Source: Sphingomonas sp. IC-11 (lineage in GTDB: Bacteria; Pseudomonadota; Alphaproteobacteria; Sphingomonadales; Sphingomonadaceae). Taken from it: DNA of 64,000 nt. Shown one piece after another: positions 11,234 to 19,530 of this stretch (the first letter of the stretch is position 1; each line of letters begins with the position of its first letter). The position numbers and the translations under genes were made by a program. The DNA lies in contig NZ_JAJNDU010000006.1 in assembly GCF_021043365.1 (NCBI RefSeq), positions 62,001 to 126,000 on the forward strand, given 5' to 3'. The notes beneath the pieces were generated by a model, which was not told the origin of the DNA, did no database searches, and was given only the letters and a program-made list of their open reading frames with translations.

Positions 11234-12048
11234 GCGCCGTGGCCCCGGCGGATCGCGGCAAGCCGCTCCAGCGCCAGCGGGATCGTCGGGCCGCCGCAAT
11301 TGACGAGGCTGCGGGGAAAGGGAAGGTCGCGCGTCGTCGCGCCGGTGGCGGCAAGCAGGCGGCGGCGCGTGGCCGCCGTGCGCCCGCCAGCGTCCGGCGA
11401 CATGATCAGCGCGGGGGGATCGGCGATGATCGTCTCCACCGGCAATCGCCCGGTCATCGACAGGCCGTAATCGGCGGCGGCATCGCGCAGCCCGACATGG
11501 CGCATCATCTCATGCAGCAGCGTGCCGTTACCATTGGCCAGGTCGCCGCCGATGAACAGCAAGGCGGACGGCTGCGCCCCTTCCCCGCGGGTCGCCGCCA
11601 GCGCGCCGGCGATCTGTGCATCTAGCGCACGGCCACGCGCCGGTGCGCCGACGGCTGCCGCAACCTCAGCGATCTGCGCCCGGCTGGCCGCGATGGTGGT
11701 CGGGGAACCAAGGTACAGGGTGCGGAGCCCCGCCCGCGCGAACGCCGCGCGGGTCGCGGGCGGCGTGAAGCTGCTGGCGATCGCCAGATCGGGGGCGAGC
11801 GCGATCACCTCCTCCGCAGTGCCCGCGGTGGCGCGGAAGCGGCGCGCCACGTCGAGCGGGAGCGAGGTGGCGCGGGGATCCTGCGAATAATGGCTGATCG
11901 CGGCGATCCGCTGCGGCGGGACCAGCGCGAGCAGCATCTGGTCCGCGCAAGGGTTGAGCGAGACGATGCCGCCGCCCGCCCCACCGCGCGCGGGCGCCGC
12001 GCCGGAGCAGCCGGCCAGCAACAGTGCAAGGAGCAGGATCAACCGCAT
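11230..12048 (-). CDS. btuF: vitamin B12 substrate-binding lipoprotein
   Basis: A 272-residue periplasmic binding protein. The N-terminus MRLILLLALLLAGC is a lipoprotein signal with the lipobox Cys at residue 14, so it is probably membrane-anchored. SLNPCADQMLLAL and DLAIASSFTPPATRAAF match the BtuF/FhuD-type helical-backbone binding proteins (TroA-like fold). It lies between the riboswitch-controlled btuB and the btuC/btuD transporter genes. Specificity is inferred from context, since family members also bind siderophores. Confidence 0.85.
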   Translation of the reverse strand: MRLILLLALLLAGCSGAAPARGGAGGGIVSLNPCADQMLLALVPPQRIAAISHYSQDPRATSLPLDVARRFRATAGTAEEVIALAPDLAIASSFTPPATRAAFARAGLRTLYLGSPTTIAASRAQIAEVAAAVGAPARGRALDAQIAGALAATRGEGAQPSALLFIGGDLANGNGTLLHEMMRHVGLRDAAADYGLSMTGRLPVETIIADPPALIMSPDAGGRTAATRRRLLAATGATTRDLPFPRSLVNCGGPTIPLALERLAAIRRGHGA

Positions 12049-12129
12049 CGATCACCAGCCTACCGTCCCCGGCCCCGCCCCGTCGCGACCAAAATGAGCG
12101 CGACGGGCGGGAGCCGGAGCGATGACGGC

Positions 12130-13989
12130 TCAGTCCAGTTTCACGCGCAGGCCGCCATAGGCCGCGCGCCCGATCGTGCCGTAATTGGCGACCACGCGAT
12201 AATCGGCGTCGAACACATTTTCGACGCGGCCATAGATCGACAGGCGATCATTCAGCGGCAGTTCGGCGCGCAGATTCGTCAATGTATAGCCGTCGAGCCG
12301 CACGCGATTGGCGGCGTCGTCGAAACTGTCGCCCAACGTCAGCACGGTCGCGCCGAGCGCCAAGCCGAAGGGGAAGCGATAGTCTGCCGACACGCTGACG
12401 CTGTCCGCCGGGCGGCGGGCCAGCTCATTGCCGACCAGCCCGGCGCTGCGGTTCTCGCTGTCGATATGGCTGTAGGATGCGTTGATCGTGAAGCGATCGA
12501 CCGGGCGCATCAGCAGCGCGAACTCGGCGCCCTTGGCCCGCGTGCGCGCGATGTTGCTGTAGGTGAAGGTCAGCGCGTCGAAATCGATCTGGTTGCGGGT
12601 ATGGCGGCTGAAATAGGTCGCGCTGGCGACCAACCGGTCATCGACAAGCCTCTGCTCTATTCCCGCATCCCAGCTCTTCGCGGTTTCCGCGTCCAGCGTC
12701 GGCGTGCCGTAGAAGGGCGCGTACAGCTGGTACAGGGTCGGCGCCTTGAACCCCTCGGCATAGCTGGCGCGCAGCGTGGTGCCGGTCGGCAGCGTATAAG
12801 CGGCGTTGGCGGCAAAGGTAGTGCGCCCGCCAAAGGCATCGTCGTCGTCGTGGCGCACGCCGCCAGTGATGGCGAGGCCGGCGACGGGGGTCAGGATCAC
12901 TTCGCCCCAGAAGCTGGTCGTGCCGCGGCTGAAGCGATCGGTGCCATCGGCGAGGCGGGTCGTCTCATGCTCTGCCCCCAGCACGACGCGGATTTCGTCG
13001 GTTGCCTGCAGATCGCCCTTGTAGGTGTAGCGTTCGCTACGCCCGCGCGACAGGAATTGCGGCGCGGCGCTGAGGTCGGGATCATAATTGTCGCGGTCGA
13101 TATCGGCGATCTGGAAGGCGAGCAGGTTGCGGAACCGGCCGTCGAGGAAATCGGCGTTCAGACCGGCATAGCCGTACAATTCCTGCGCGGTCGAATATTC
13201 ACGCGTATCGGCAAAGGCGAAGGTCGGCGCGGGAAAGCCATCGAGGTCGGTGCGGCTGTCCGCCCAATAGCCGCGCAGATCGAGGCGGATGTTGGGCGCG
13301 AACGCCACCTCCACCCGCCCGCTGGCGCCATATTGGCGATAGCCGTCCCGCTCGGTGCCACGGTCATAAGCGGAAATGCCGTCGGTGCGCAGGTATCCGC
13401 CGGTGAGCGCGGCGGAGACGATTCCGCTGCCCCCCGAAATGCCGCCGCTGGCGAACAGCGTGTCCATCGCGCCATATTCGACATTGCCGCGCGCGCGCAG
13501 CTGCTGCGTCGGCGCCTGGGTGATGACGTTGACGACGCCGCCGATCGCCTGACTGCCCCAGGGGACCGAATTGGGCCCGCGCACCACCTCCACCCGCTCG
13601 ACCGAGGCACTGAGCAGGTTGGCGAAATCGAACGCGCCGCCGGGCGAGGAAGGGTCGTTGACGCGCACACCGTCGATCAGCGTCAGCGTCTGATCCGCCT
13701 CCGCGCCGCGGATCCGCACGTAATTGACGGTGCCGACACCGCCGTTGCGCGTCACCGTGACGCCCGGCGTCGTCTGCAACAGGTCGCTCAGCACCACCGT
13801 CTGCCGCTGCTCGATCGTGTCGCGGTCGATGATCGTCACCGCCTGCCCGGTGGTGTCGACATCCTGCGGAACGCCGCTCGCCGTCACCACGATGTCGCCG
13901 CGCGGCGATGCGTCCTGCGCCCCCTCCTGTGCGAGCGCGGGCGCAGCGATCAGGGTGGCGGATGCCGCCAGCCAATAGATTGTCTTCAT
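12130..13989 (-). CDS. btuB: TonB-dependent vitamin B12 outer-membrane receptor
   Basis: A 619-residue outer-membrane receptor. Signal peptide MKTIYWLAASATLIAAPALA is followed by a TonB-box-like region (DIVVTAS), then the plug domain with SDLLQTTPGVTVTRNGG, YVRIRGAEADQTLTLIDGVR and VERVEVVRGPNSVPWGSQAI. A 22-strand-type barrel ends AYGGLRVKLD. Size and plug motifs are BtuB-like. A cobalamin riboswitch sits in its leader, which is strong support for B12 as substrate. It is first in the unit btuB-btuF-btuC-btuD; 81 bases separate it from btuF. Confidence 0.93.
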   Translation of the reverse strand: MKTIYWLAASATLIAAPALAQEGAQDASPRGDIVVTASGVPQDVDTTGQAVTIIDRDTIEQRQTVVLSDLLQTTPGVTVTRNGGVGTVNYVRIRGAEADQTLTLIDGVRVNDPSSPGGAFDFANLLSASVERVEVVRGPNSVPWGSQAIGGVVNVITQAPTQQLRARGNVEYGAMDTLFASGGISGGSGIVSAALTGGYLRTDGISAYDRGTERDGYRQYGASGRVEVAFAPNIRLDLRGYWADSRTDLDGFPAPTFAFADTREYSTAQELYGYAGLNADFLDGRFRNLLAFQIADIDRDNYDPDLSAAPQFLSRGRSERYTYKGDLQATDEIRVVLGAEHETTRLADGTDRFSRGTTSFWGEVILTPVAGLAITGGVRHDDDDAFGGRTTFAANAAYTLPTGTTLRASYAEGFKAPTLYQLYAPFYGTPTLDAETAKSWDAGIEQRLVDDRLVASATYFSRHTRNQIDFDALTFTYSNIARTRAKGAEFALLMRPVDRFTINASYSHIDSENRSAGLVGNELARRPADSVSVSADYRFPFGLALGATVLTLGDSFDDAANRVRLDGYTLTNLRAELPLNDRLSIYGRVENVFDADYRVVANYGTIGRAAYGGLRVKLD

Positions 13990-14122
13990 TGTTCTTGCCC
14001 CAACAACAGGGCTGCGGCCGGCACCATGCAGGCGCCGTCCGTCAGCCGATCCCTCTTGTCGCTCGCTCGAGGGTTTCGGCCTCGTCCGCCCGGCACACCC
14101 CGTCCGCGCGATGGATCGACGT

Positions 14123-14300
14123 GCGACCGGCAGGTCTCCTGGCTCTCGGGTCAGCGTGCCGCCCGGCCTTCCCGAGGTCAGAAGACCCCAGTGGCGCGGA
14201 TGGGCGACACTCGCCGATCACAGTTGCGGGGGCAGCGCGGGATCAGGCCAGCAGCCTTTCCCGACTTCCCTTTTCATCCCGTCTCCGGGAACCGTTCGCG
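14123..14300 (-). promoter_or_regulatory. cobalamin (AdoCbl) riboswitch in the btuB leader
   Basis: Reading the minus strand, the conserved elements occur in order: GGGATGAAAAGGGAAGTCGG near 14265-14284, CTGCCCCCGCAACTGTGA across 14216-14233, the B12 box GCCACTG at 14189-14195, GGTCTTCTGACC, and the closing GAGCCAGGAGACCTGCC near 14129-14145. All are hallmarks of the aptamer. It begins about 30 bases after cobO stops and ends about 135 bases before btuB. High adenosylcobalamin should repress btuB and the transporter genes, probably by hiding the ribosome-binding site. Confidence 0.95.
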
Positions 14301-14332
14301 GCCGCGCCCCTAGAGCGGGTACGGCCGATCCG

Positions 14333-14947
14333 TCAATATTCGACGCCCTTTTGCGCGTTGAACCCAGCATTGAACGGATGTCTCACCTCGCCAAACTCGG
14401 TGACGAGATCGGCGATCTCGACCAGCTCTGCCCGAGCGCCGCGCCCGGTGACGCAGATATGCTTGGTCAGCGGCCGCTCCTTCAGGAACGCCAGCACCTC
14501 CGCCGAGGGCAAGGTCTCATCGGCGAGCACGATGTTGAGTTCGTCGAGGATCACGAAGTCGATCTCGGGATCGAGGATCAGCTCCTTTGCGCGATCCCAG
14601 CCGCGCCGCGCGGCAGCAATGTCGCGCGCGCGATCCTGCGTGTCCCAGGTGAACCCCTCCCCCATGCTTTCGAAGGTGACCAGGTCGGACGGGTGATCGG
14701 TGAAGAAGTTGCGCTCGCCCGTTTCCCAGGTGCCCTTCACGAACTGCAGGATCGCGACGCGCATCCCCCAGCCGATCGAGCGGATCGCCATGCCGAAGGC
14801 GGCGGAGGACTTCCCCTTGCCGTTGCCGGTGTGGACGATCAGCAGCCCGCGTTCGAGCGTGCGGCGGGCCTGCATCCGGTCCCGCGCCACCTTCATGCGG
14901 CGCATCCGTTCATTATGGCGGGCGTGATCGTCGGTCGCGTCGGTCAT
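14333..14947 (-). CDS. cobO: corrinoid adenosyltransferase
   Basis: A 204-residue ATP:corrinoid adenosyltransferase of the CobO/BtuR type, making the adenosylcobalamin that the adjacent riboswitch senses. The P-loop is GNGKGKSS (residues 41-48), followed by RVAILQFVKGTWETGE, the nucleotide-binding FVILDELNIVLAD, and HICVTGRGA; the C-terminus NAGFNAQKGVEY is family-typical. The ATG at 14947 is preferred over that at 14956 because GGGAG then sits about 11 bases upstream instead of 2. The gene is upstream of the riboswitch and so is probably not controlled by it. Confidence 0.93.
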   Translation of the reverse strand: MTDATDDHARHNERMRRMKVARDRMQARRTLERGLLIVHTGNGKGKSSAAFGMAIRSIGWGMRVAILQFVKGTWETGERNFFTDHPSDLVTFESMGEGFTWDTQDRARDIAAARRGWDRAKELILDPEIDFVILDELNIVLADETLPSAEVLAFLKERPLTKHICVTGRGARAELVEIADLVTEFGEVRHPFNAGFNAQKGVEY

Positions 14948-15035
14948 GCGCGGCATATCTCCCGCTCACCCCAAGGAAGCAACCGCTCGCCAAGCAGACG
15001 GCCGACTTCTAGGGTGAGCGAAAAGGGGGACGCCG

Positions 15036-17435
15036 ATGATCCGCAAGACGATGCTGATGGGCCTGATGCTTGGCCTCGCGCCGCTGCCAGCGCTGGCCGA
15101 ACCGGCCAGGGATCCGCTGGCCGGCACCACCCGCATGGCTGCTGTCGCTTCCTGAAGCAGGGGCAGACGGCGTCTCCGCCCGCCTGCTCTACATGACGGC
15201 GCTGCGCACCGGCCTCGGCTCCGCGCCGATCGGCCTGGATCGTGCCCAACCCGGCCCGGCACAGATCCTGGTCATCCGCCGCCTGGGCAAGAAGGTCGCT
15301 TTCGAGCTCGAAAACCCACGCTTCCGCGCCACTGGCGGCTCCGCCGCCGAGCAGGCGGCGGCCAGCGACGCCTTTGCCACCTCAATCCTGTGGATGGGCG
15401 ATGTCATCCCTGGGGCCGATGGGCGCTTTCTCGTCGATATCGCGCCGTTCCTCGCCCGCGATACCAAGGGGATCGCCGATCAGCTGAAGGATGGCGGCGA
15501 AAGGGTTGGAAGCTGGTCGGCGATCTCAGCGCGGCAGACGTCAATGCGGTCCGCGCCTTCCCGCTGAACCTCGTGTTCGAGGCACGCCAGACCTTTGCCA
15601 GCGATTCCCCGGGGCCGGAGGTACGCAATATTGCCCCGGACCCGCGTCAGTTCACGCTGGTGGTCCGCCACAGCTTCGCCGCCTTGCCGCAGGGGGGCTA
15701 TACCATGCGTGAATTCGATCCCCGCGGCGGCAGCTTCTCCAGCCAGATCCTCGATTTCGGGGCGCCGCTCGGCCGGCAGATCGTGCGCAACCTTGCCAAT
15801 CGGTTCCGCCTGGAACGCGTGGACCCGGATGCGCCCCGTTCCCGCGTGAAGAAGCCGATCGTCTTCTACATCGACAATGCCGCGCCGGAGCCGATCCGGA
15901 CCGCCCTTCTGGAAGGCGCGTCCTGGTGGAAAGCGGCATTCGAAGCAGCTGGTTACATCGATGCTTACCGGGTGGAAATCCTTCCCGACGGCGCTGACCC
16001 GCTCGATTTGCGCTACAATGTGGTCAACTGGGTCAATCGGGCGACGCGTGGCTGGTCCTATGGCTATGCGGTCACAGACCCGCGCACGGGCGAGATCCTG
16101 AAGGGATCGGTGCTGCTCGGATCATTGCGCGTGCGGCAGGACATGCTGATCTACGAAGGGCTGGTTGGGGCCGCCGCCACGGGCAAGGGCGGCCCCAACG
16201 ATCCGCGCGAGGTGGCGCTGGCGCGCATCCGGCAGCTCGCCGCCCATGAAGTAGGTCACGCACTTGGGCTACTTCACAATTTCGCGGGCAGCACACAGGA
16301 TCGCGCATCGGTGATGGATTATCCCGCACCGCGCATCGGGCTCGTCAACGGCGCGCCCGACCTGTCGGACGCTTATGGCGTCGGCCTTGGCGGCTGGGAC
16401 CTTTACGCGATCGACTGGCTGTATGGCGATCGTCCGGGCAGCGATCCCGATGCCCTCGCCCGTGACAAGGCGGCGGCGGCTCAGCGCCGCGGCCTGCGCT
16501 TCGTCGCCGACGAAAACGCCCGTGTCGTTTCCGCATCACAGCCCTGGGGCAGCCTGTGGGACGATGGCGCTGACCCCGCCGCCGAACTTACGCGGATGAT
16601 GACGGTGCGCGCCGCCGCGGTCGCGCGATTCGGGCCCGAAGTGCTGGCGGCCGACGAACCGGCTTCCAATCTGCGCCGCAAGTTCGTGCCGATCTGGCTG
16701 CTGCATCGCTATCAGGTGGAAGCTGCCGCCAAGCTGCTGGGCGGGATCGAGTCCCAATATGCAATGGCGGGTGACGGCCACGGCGCGTCACGCCACGTCG
16801 CTGGTTCGGCGCAGGCAGAAGCGCTGCGCGTGTTGCTGGCCACCCTTGAGCCGGCTGCGCTGGACGTTCCTGAGCGGTTGATCCCCTTCCTCTCCGCCGG
16901 CTGGTCCGGCGATCGCGATCGGCAGTTCGATATCGAGGTGATGCGCACCGCCGGCAGCACCGCCTTTGATCCCCTGGTGGCGGCACAGGTATCCGCACAG
17001 ATCACGCTCGACGCCTTGCTGTCGCCCGAGCGGCTGGCGCGGCTCGCGGACCAGCAACGCCGCGATCCCGCGGTGCCAGGGCCAGGCATGCTGGCTGAAC
17101 GGCTGCTGGCCCTGACGAACGCACCTGCCGCCAATCCGCGCCTCGCCGCGGTTCGCCGCGCTGTCGGTACCCGGATCGTGCTCAGCCTCGCCCGTGCCGC
17201 GCGTGCACCGGCCACCGGCAGTGCGGCGGCCAACCGGCTGGACCAGGCGCTGGTCGATTGGGCGACGGCGCAGGTCGGACGCCGCTTCGCCGATGCCGAT
17301 GATCGCGCCTGGGCGCTCGCCACCGCGCGGCTGTTGCAGGATCGCGAAGCGCTGGCGGCAGCTCTGAAGGATGAGGCAGCCGAGCCGCGCATCCCGCCGG
17401 GCATGCCGATCGGCAGCGGCGGCGAGGCCGGCTGA
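15036..17435 (+). pseudogene. zinc-dependent metalloprotease (DUF5117-type), disrupted reading frame
   Basis: The gene starts at 15036 with a good ribosome-binding site (AAGGGGGA) and a signal peptide (LMLGLAPLPALA), but stops at TGA near 15153. Family sequence resumes in another frame (LLSLPEAGADGVSARLLYMTALRTGLGSAP) and runs to about 15500. It then returns to the first frame (KGWKLVGDLSAADVN) and stays open to 17435. The usual short segment between signal peptide and LLSLPEAG (roughly 15 residues) is missing, so the first lesion is probably a deletion; the second behaves like a one-base loss near 15500-15515. The catalytic HEVGHALGLLHNF (16245 onward) is intact. The family is large periplasmic proteases. 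A sequencing error is the alternative explanation. Confidence 0.82.
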
Positions 17436-17438
17436 CCC

Positions 17439-18104
17439 TCAGCGAGCCGCAATCCGTTCCAGCGCCTGTCGGTCCAGCAGCGTGATCGCGCGATATCCGC
17501 GCGCGATCACGCCCCTACGCTCCAGTGCAGCCAGGTGGCCGTTCACGGTTTTGCGGGACAGGCCGGTCATTTCCGCCAGATCGGCCTGGCTCACCGGAAC
17601 GTCATGCCCTTCCGCAAACTGAAGCAGCCGCATCGCCACCCGCCCGCCGGGCGTCTGGATAAGCAGATGCGCGGCCAGCCGGGTCATCTGCTCGAGCTGA
17701 GCGTAAACAAGTTCGTTGATCGCGCGCCACAATCCCGGGTCGCGTGCCGCCGCACGGTCCAGTGCATCGTCGGTGATCATCAGCACCCGTGAGGCGGTGT
17801 TTGCCCGCACCGTCAGCAAGCGTGGCCCGCCACCGCTCCGTCGTGTTTGCCCAAGGATGGCCGGCGCCGGCGCCAGCCCGATCAACACGTCCCGCTCGGC
17901 ACCCAGCGCCACTTCGAGCCGCACAGCCCCTTCGATAACAGCGCATAGCCCGGTTCCTTCGTCGCCCTGGCTGTACACCCACTGGCCGCGCCGCAAGGTC
18001 ACCATCCGCCCTGCCTCTGCCAACCGGTTCTGCAAGGCGGCCGGCTGTCGCGCGAACCAGCCATTGCGGGCCAGCGCCGCGACGGTGCCATGATCAACTG
18101 TCAC
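17439..18104 (-). CDS. Crp/Fnr-family transcriptional regulator
   Basis: A 221-residue regulator with an N-terminal cyclic-nucleotide-type sensor domain (VTLRRGQWVYSQGDEGTGLCAV) and a C-terminal HTH_CRP winged helix (VSQADLAEMTGLSRKTVNGHLAALERRGVIA). It lacks the cysteine cluster of FNR, so an oxygen-sensing Fe-S role is unlikely; the ligand is unknown. It is divergent from the TauD-type dioxygenase with 65 bases between them, so that gene is a natural candidate target. Its 3' end lies 3 bases from the broken protease gene on the opposite strand. Confidence 0.9.
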   Translation of the reverse strand: MTVDHGTVAALARNGWFARQPAALQNRLAEAGRMVTLRRGQWVYSQGDEGTGLCAVIEGAVRLEVALGAERDVLIGLAPAPAILGQTRRSGGGPRLLTVRANTASRVLMITDDALDRAAARDPGLWRAINELVYAQLEQMTRLAAHLLIQTPGGRVAMRLLQFAEGHDVPVSQADLAEMTGLSRKTVNGHLAALERRGVIARGYRAITLLDRQALERIAAR

Positions 18105-18169
18105 CTTGGTGACATTATCCGCAAAGCCGATCCGATAAAACCGGCAACAGACATAAGCAGGAGTGGATC

Positions 18170-19018
18170 ATGGCAACGCAGCTGAAGGATCGCGTCACCA
18201 CGCGCCCGATCGGGGCCAATGTCGGGGTAGAGTTCGAAGGGGTCGATCTGAACCACCTGGACGACGAGACGTTCGCCGCCATGCGCACCGCGCTCGCCGA
18301 CCACGGCCTCGTCTTCGTTCGCAATCAGCAGCTTACGCCCGAACAGCATATCGCCTTTGCTCGGCGCTGGGGCGCGATCGACATCAACAATTACTTCCCC
18401 GCCAACGGCGGCCACCCGGAAATCGCGGAGGTGCGCAAGGCGGAAAACCAGCAGACCAATATCGGTGGCGGCTGGCATACTGATCACAGCTACGATCAAG
18501 TTCCCGCGATGGGATCGATCCTGCTGGCTCGCGAAACGCCGCCGACCGGTGGCGACACGTTGTTCGCGAGCATGTCAGCGGCTTTCGACTCCCTGTCGGA
18601 GGGAATGAAGGCCACGCTGCGCACCATGCGCGCGGTGCATTCGGCGGATCATATCTACAGCAAGGACGGCATTTACTCGAAGACGGATCAGGCCGCCGAT
18701 CTGAAGGGGCACGATCTGCGCACCCGTGCGGTGCATCCCGTCGTCATCAAGCATCCGCGCACCGGGCGGGAGATCCTCTACGTGAACCCGGCCTTCACAC
18801 TGCACTTCGACGGGTGGACGCGCGATGAAAGCCTGCCGCTGCTCAGCTACCTCTATCAGCTAGGCATGCGCGAGGAGTTCCAGTGCCGGGTGCAATGGGC
18901 ACCGGGATCGATCGCCATCTGGGACAATCGTTCAACCTGGCACCACGCCATGAACGACTATCACGGCCACCGCCGACTGATGCACCGCATCACCATCTCT
19001 GGCGAGCCGCTCAGTTGA
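18170..19018 (+). CDS. TauD/TfdA-family Fe(II)/2-oxoglutarate dioxygenase
   Basis: A 282-residue dioxygenase of the taurine/2,4-D family. Iron ligands are His103 and Asp105 in GGWHTDHSYDQ, with the third His (258) in WDNRSTWHHAMNDYHGHRR; the following Arg pair (268/269) is the 2-oxoglutarate anchor. GGDTLFASM is also typical. A strong ribosome-binding site (GCAGGAG) precedes ATG 18170. The substrate cannot be told from sequence; the family hydroxylates taurine, sulfate esters, aryloxyacids and others. The divergent Crp-type regulator may control it. Confidence 0.92.
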   Translation: MATQLKDRVTTRPIGANVGVEFEGVDLNHLDDETFAAMRTALADHGLVFVRNQQLTPEQHIAFARRWGAIDINNYFPANGGHPEIAEVRKAENQQTNIGGGWHTDHSYDQVPAMGSILLARETPPTGGDTLFASMSAAFDSLSEGMKATLRTMRAVHSADHIYSKDGIYSKTDQAADLKGHDLRTRAVHPVVIKHPRTGREILYVNPAFTLHFDGWTRDESLPLLSYLYQLGMREEFQCRVQWAPGSIAIWDNRSTWHHAMNDYHGHRRLMHRITISGEPLS

Positions 19019-19037
19019 GCGCGCTCGCCACCACGGC

Positions 19038-19433
19038 TCAGCTCGCCTTCGTCCGCGTATAAGGGACAAAGTCACCTAGCACGACGAAGCTGCGGATCGC
19101 GCGTGAGCTGGAATCGATCAATTGCACAGTGTCGGCACCGCACAGCTGCGTGCCGACATTGCGGGTCAGCAGGACGTCGCGGTCATCCAGCTGGTCCGCA
19201 CCGGACCGTGGCTGATTGACGTACATCTTGCTGCCGACGCGGTAGATGATCGCCTTGCCGTCGATGATCTGGCTGGAGGTAATACCGCCCAGGCTGATGC
19301 AGCGGACGGGGGCGCCCGCCACTCGGCCGGCAAGCGCCTTTTCGAACTTGGTTTCGGCAGTGTCGCGGGCCGCGGCACCGGCGGGCGCGGCCAGGACGAC
19401 GGCCGCAGCAAGCAGGGATGCGATGCGTTTCAT
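19038..19433 (-). CDS. small secreted protein, paralogue of the one at 52618-53040
   Basis: A 131-residue hypothetical protein with a clear signal peptide (MKRIASLLAAAVVLAAPAGAAA). I do not recognise a named family. The mature part aligns by eye with the protein at 52618-53040: VRCISL/VDCIDT, AIIYRVGSKMYVNQ/KLIYRESRNRIFVSQ, DVLLTRNVGTQLCGAD/DALVTRQFGPRLCRGD and FVPYT/FTPYT. It keeps two of the four cysteines of its paralogue. It is probably periplasmic. It is convergent with the dioxygenase gene and divergent from the large secreted protein. Confidence 0.8.
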   Translation of the reverse strand: MKRIASLLAAAVVLAAPAGAAARDTAETKFEKALAGRVAGAPVRCISLGGITSSQIIDGKAIIYRVGSKMYVNQPRSGADQLDDRDVLLTRNVGTQLCGADTVQLIDSSSRAIRSFVVLGDFVPYTRTKAS

Positions 19434-19530
19434 GCATCGCTTTTACCCTCCGCCCGCTGAACCGCTGCTGACTGCTTTTCGACAGCGCCACCAGCGATTG
19501 CAGCATTGGCAAAGCGGGCTACACGGGGTT

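Noticed and set aside
11890..14313. Plus-strand open frame of about 800 codons
   Set aside because: It is antisense to btuF and btuB and crosses the riboswitch. The translation is Arg/His/Gly/Ala-rich with no domain, the usual shadow of high-GC genes.
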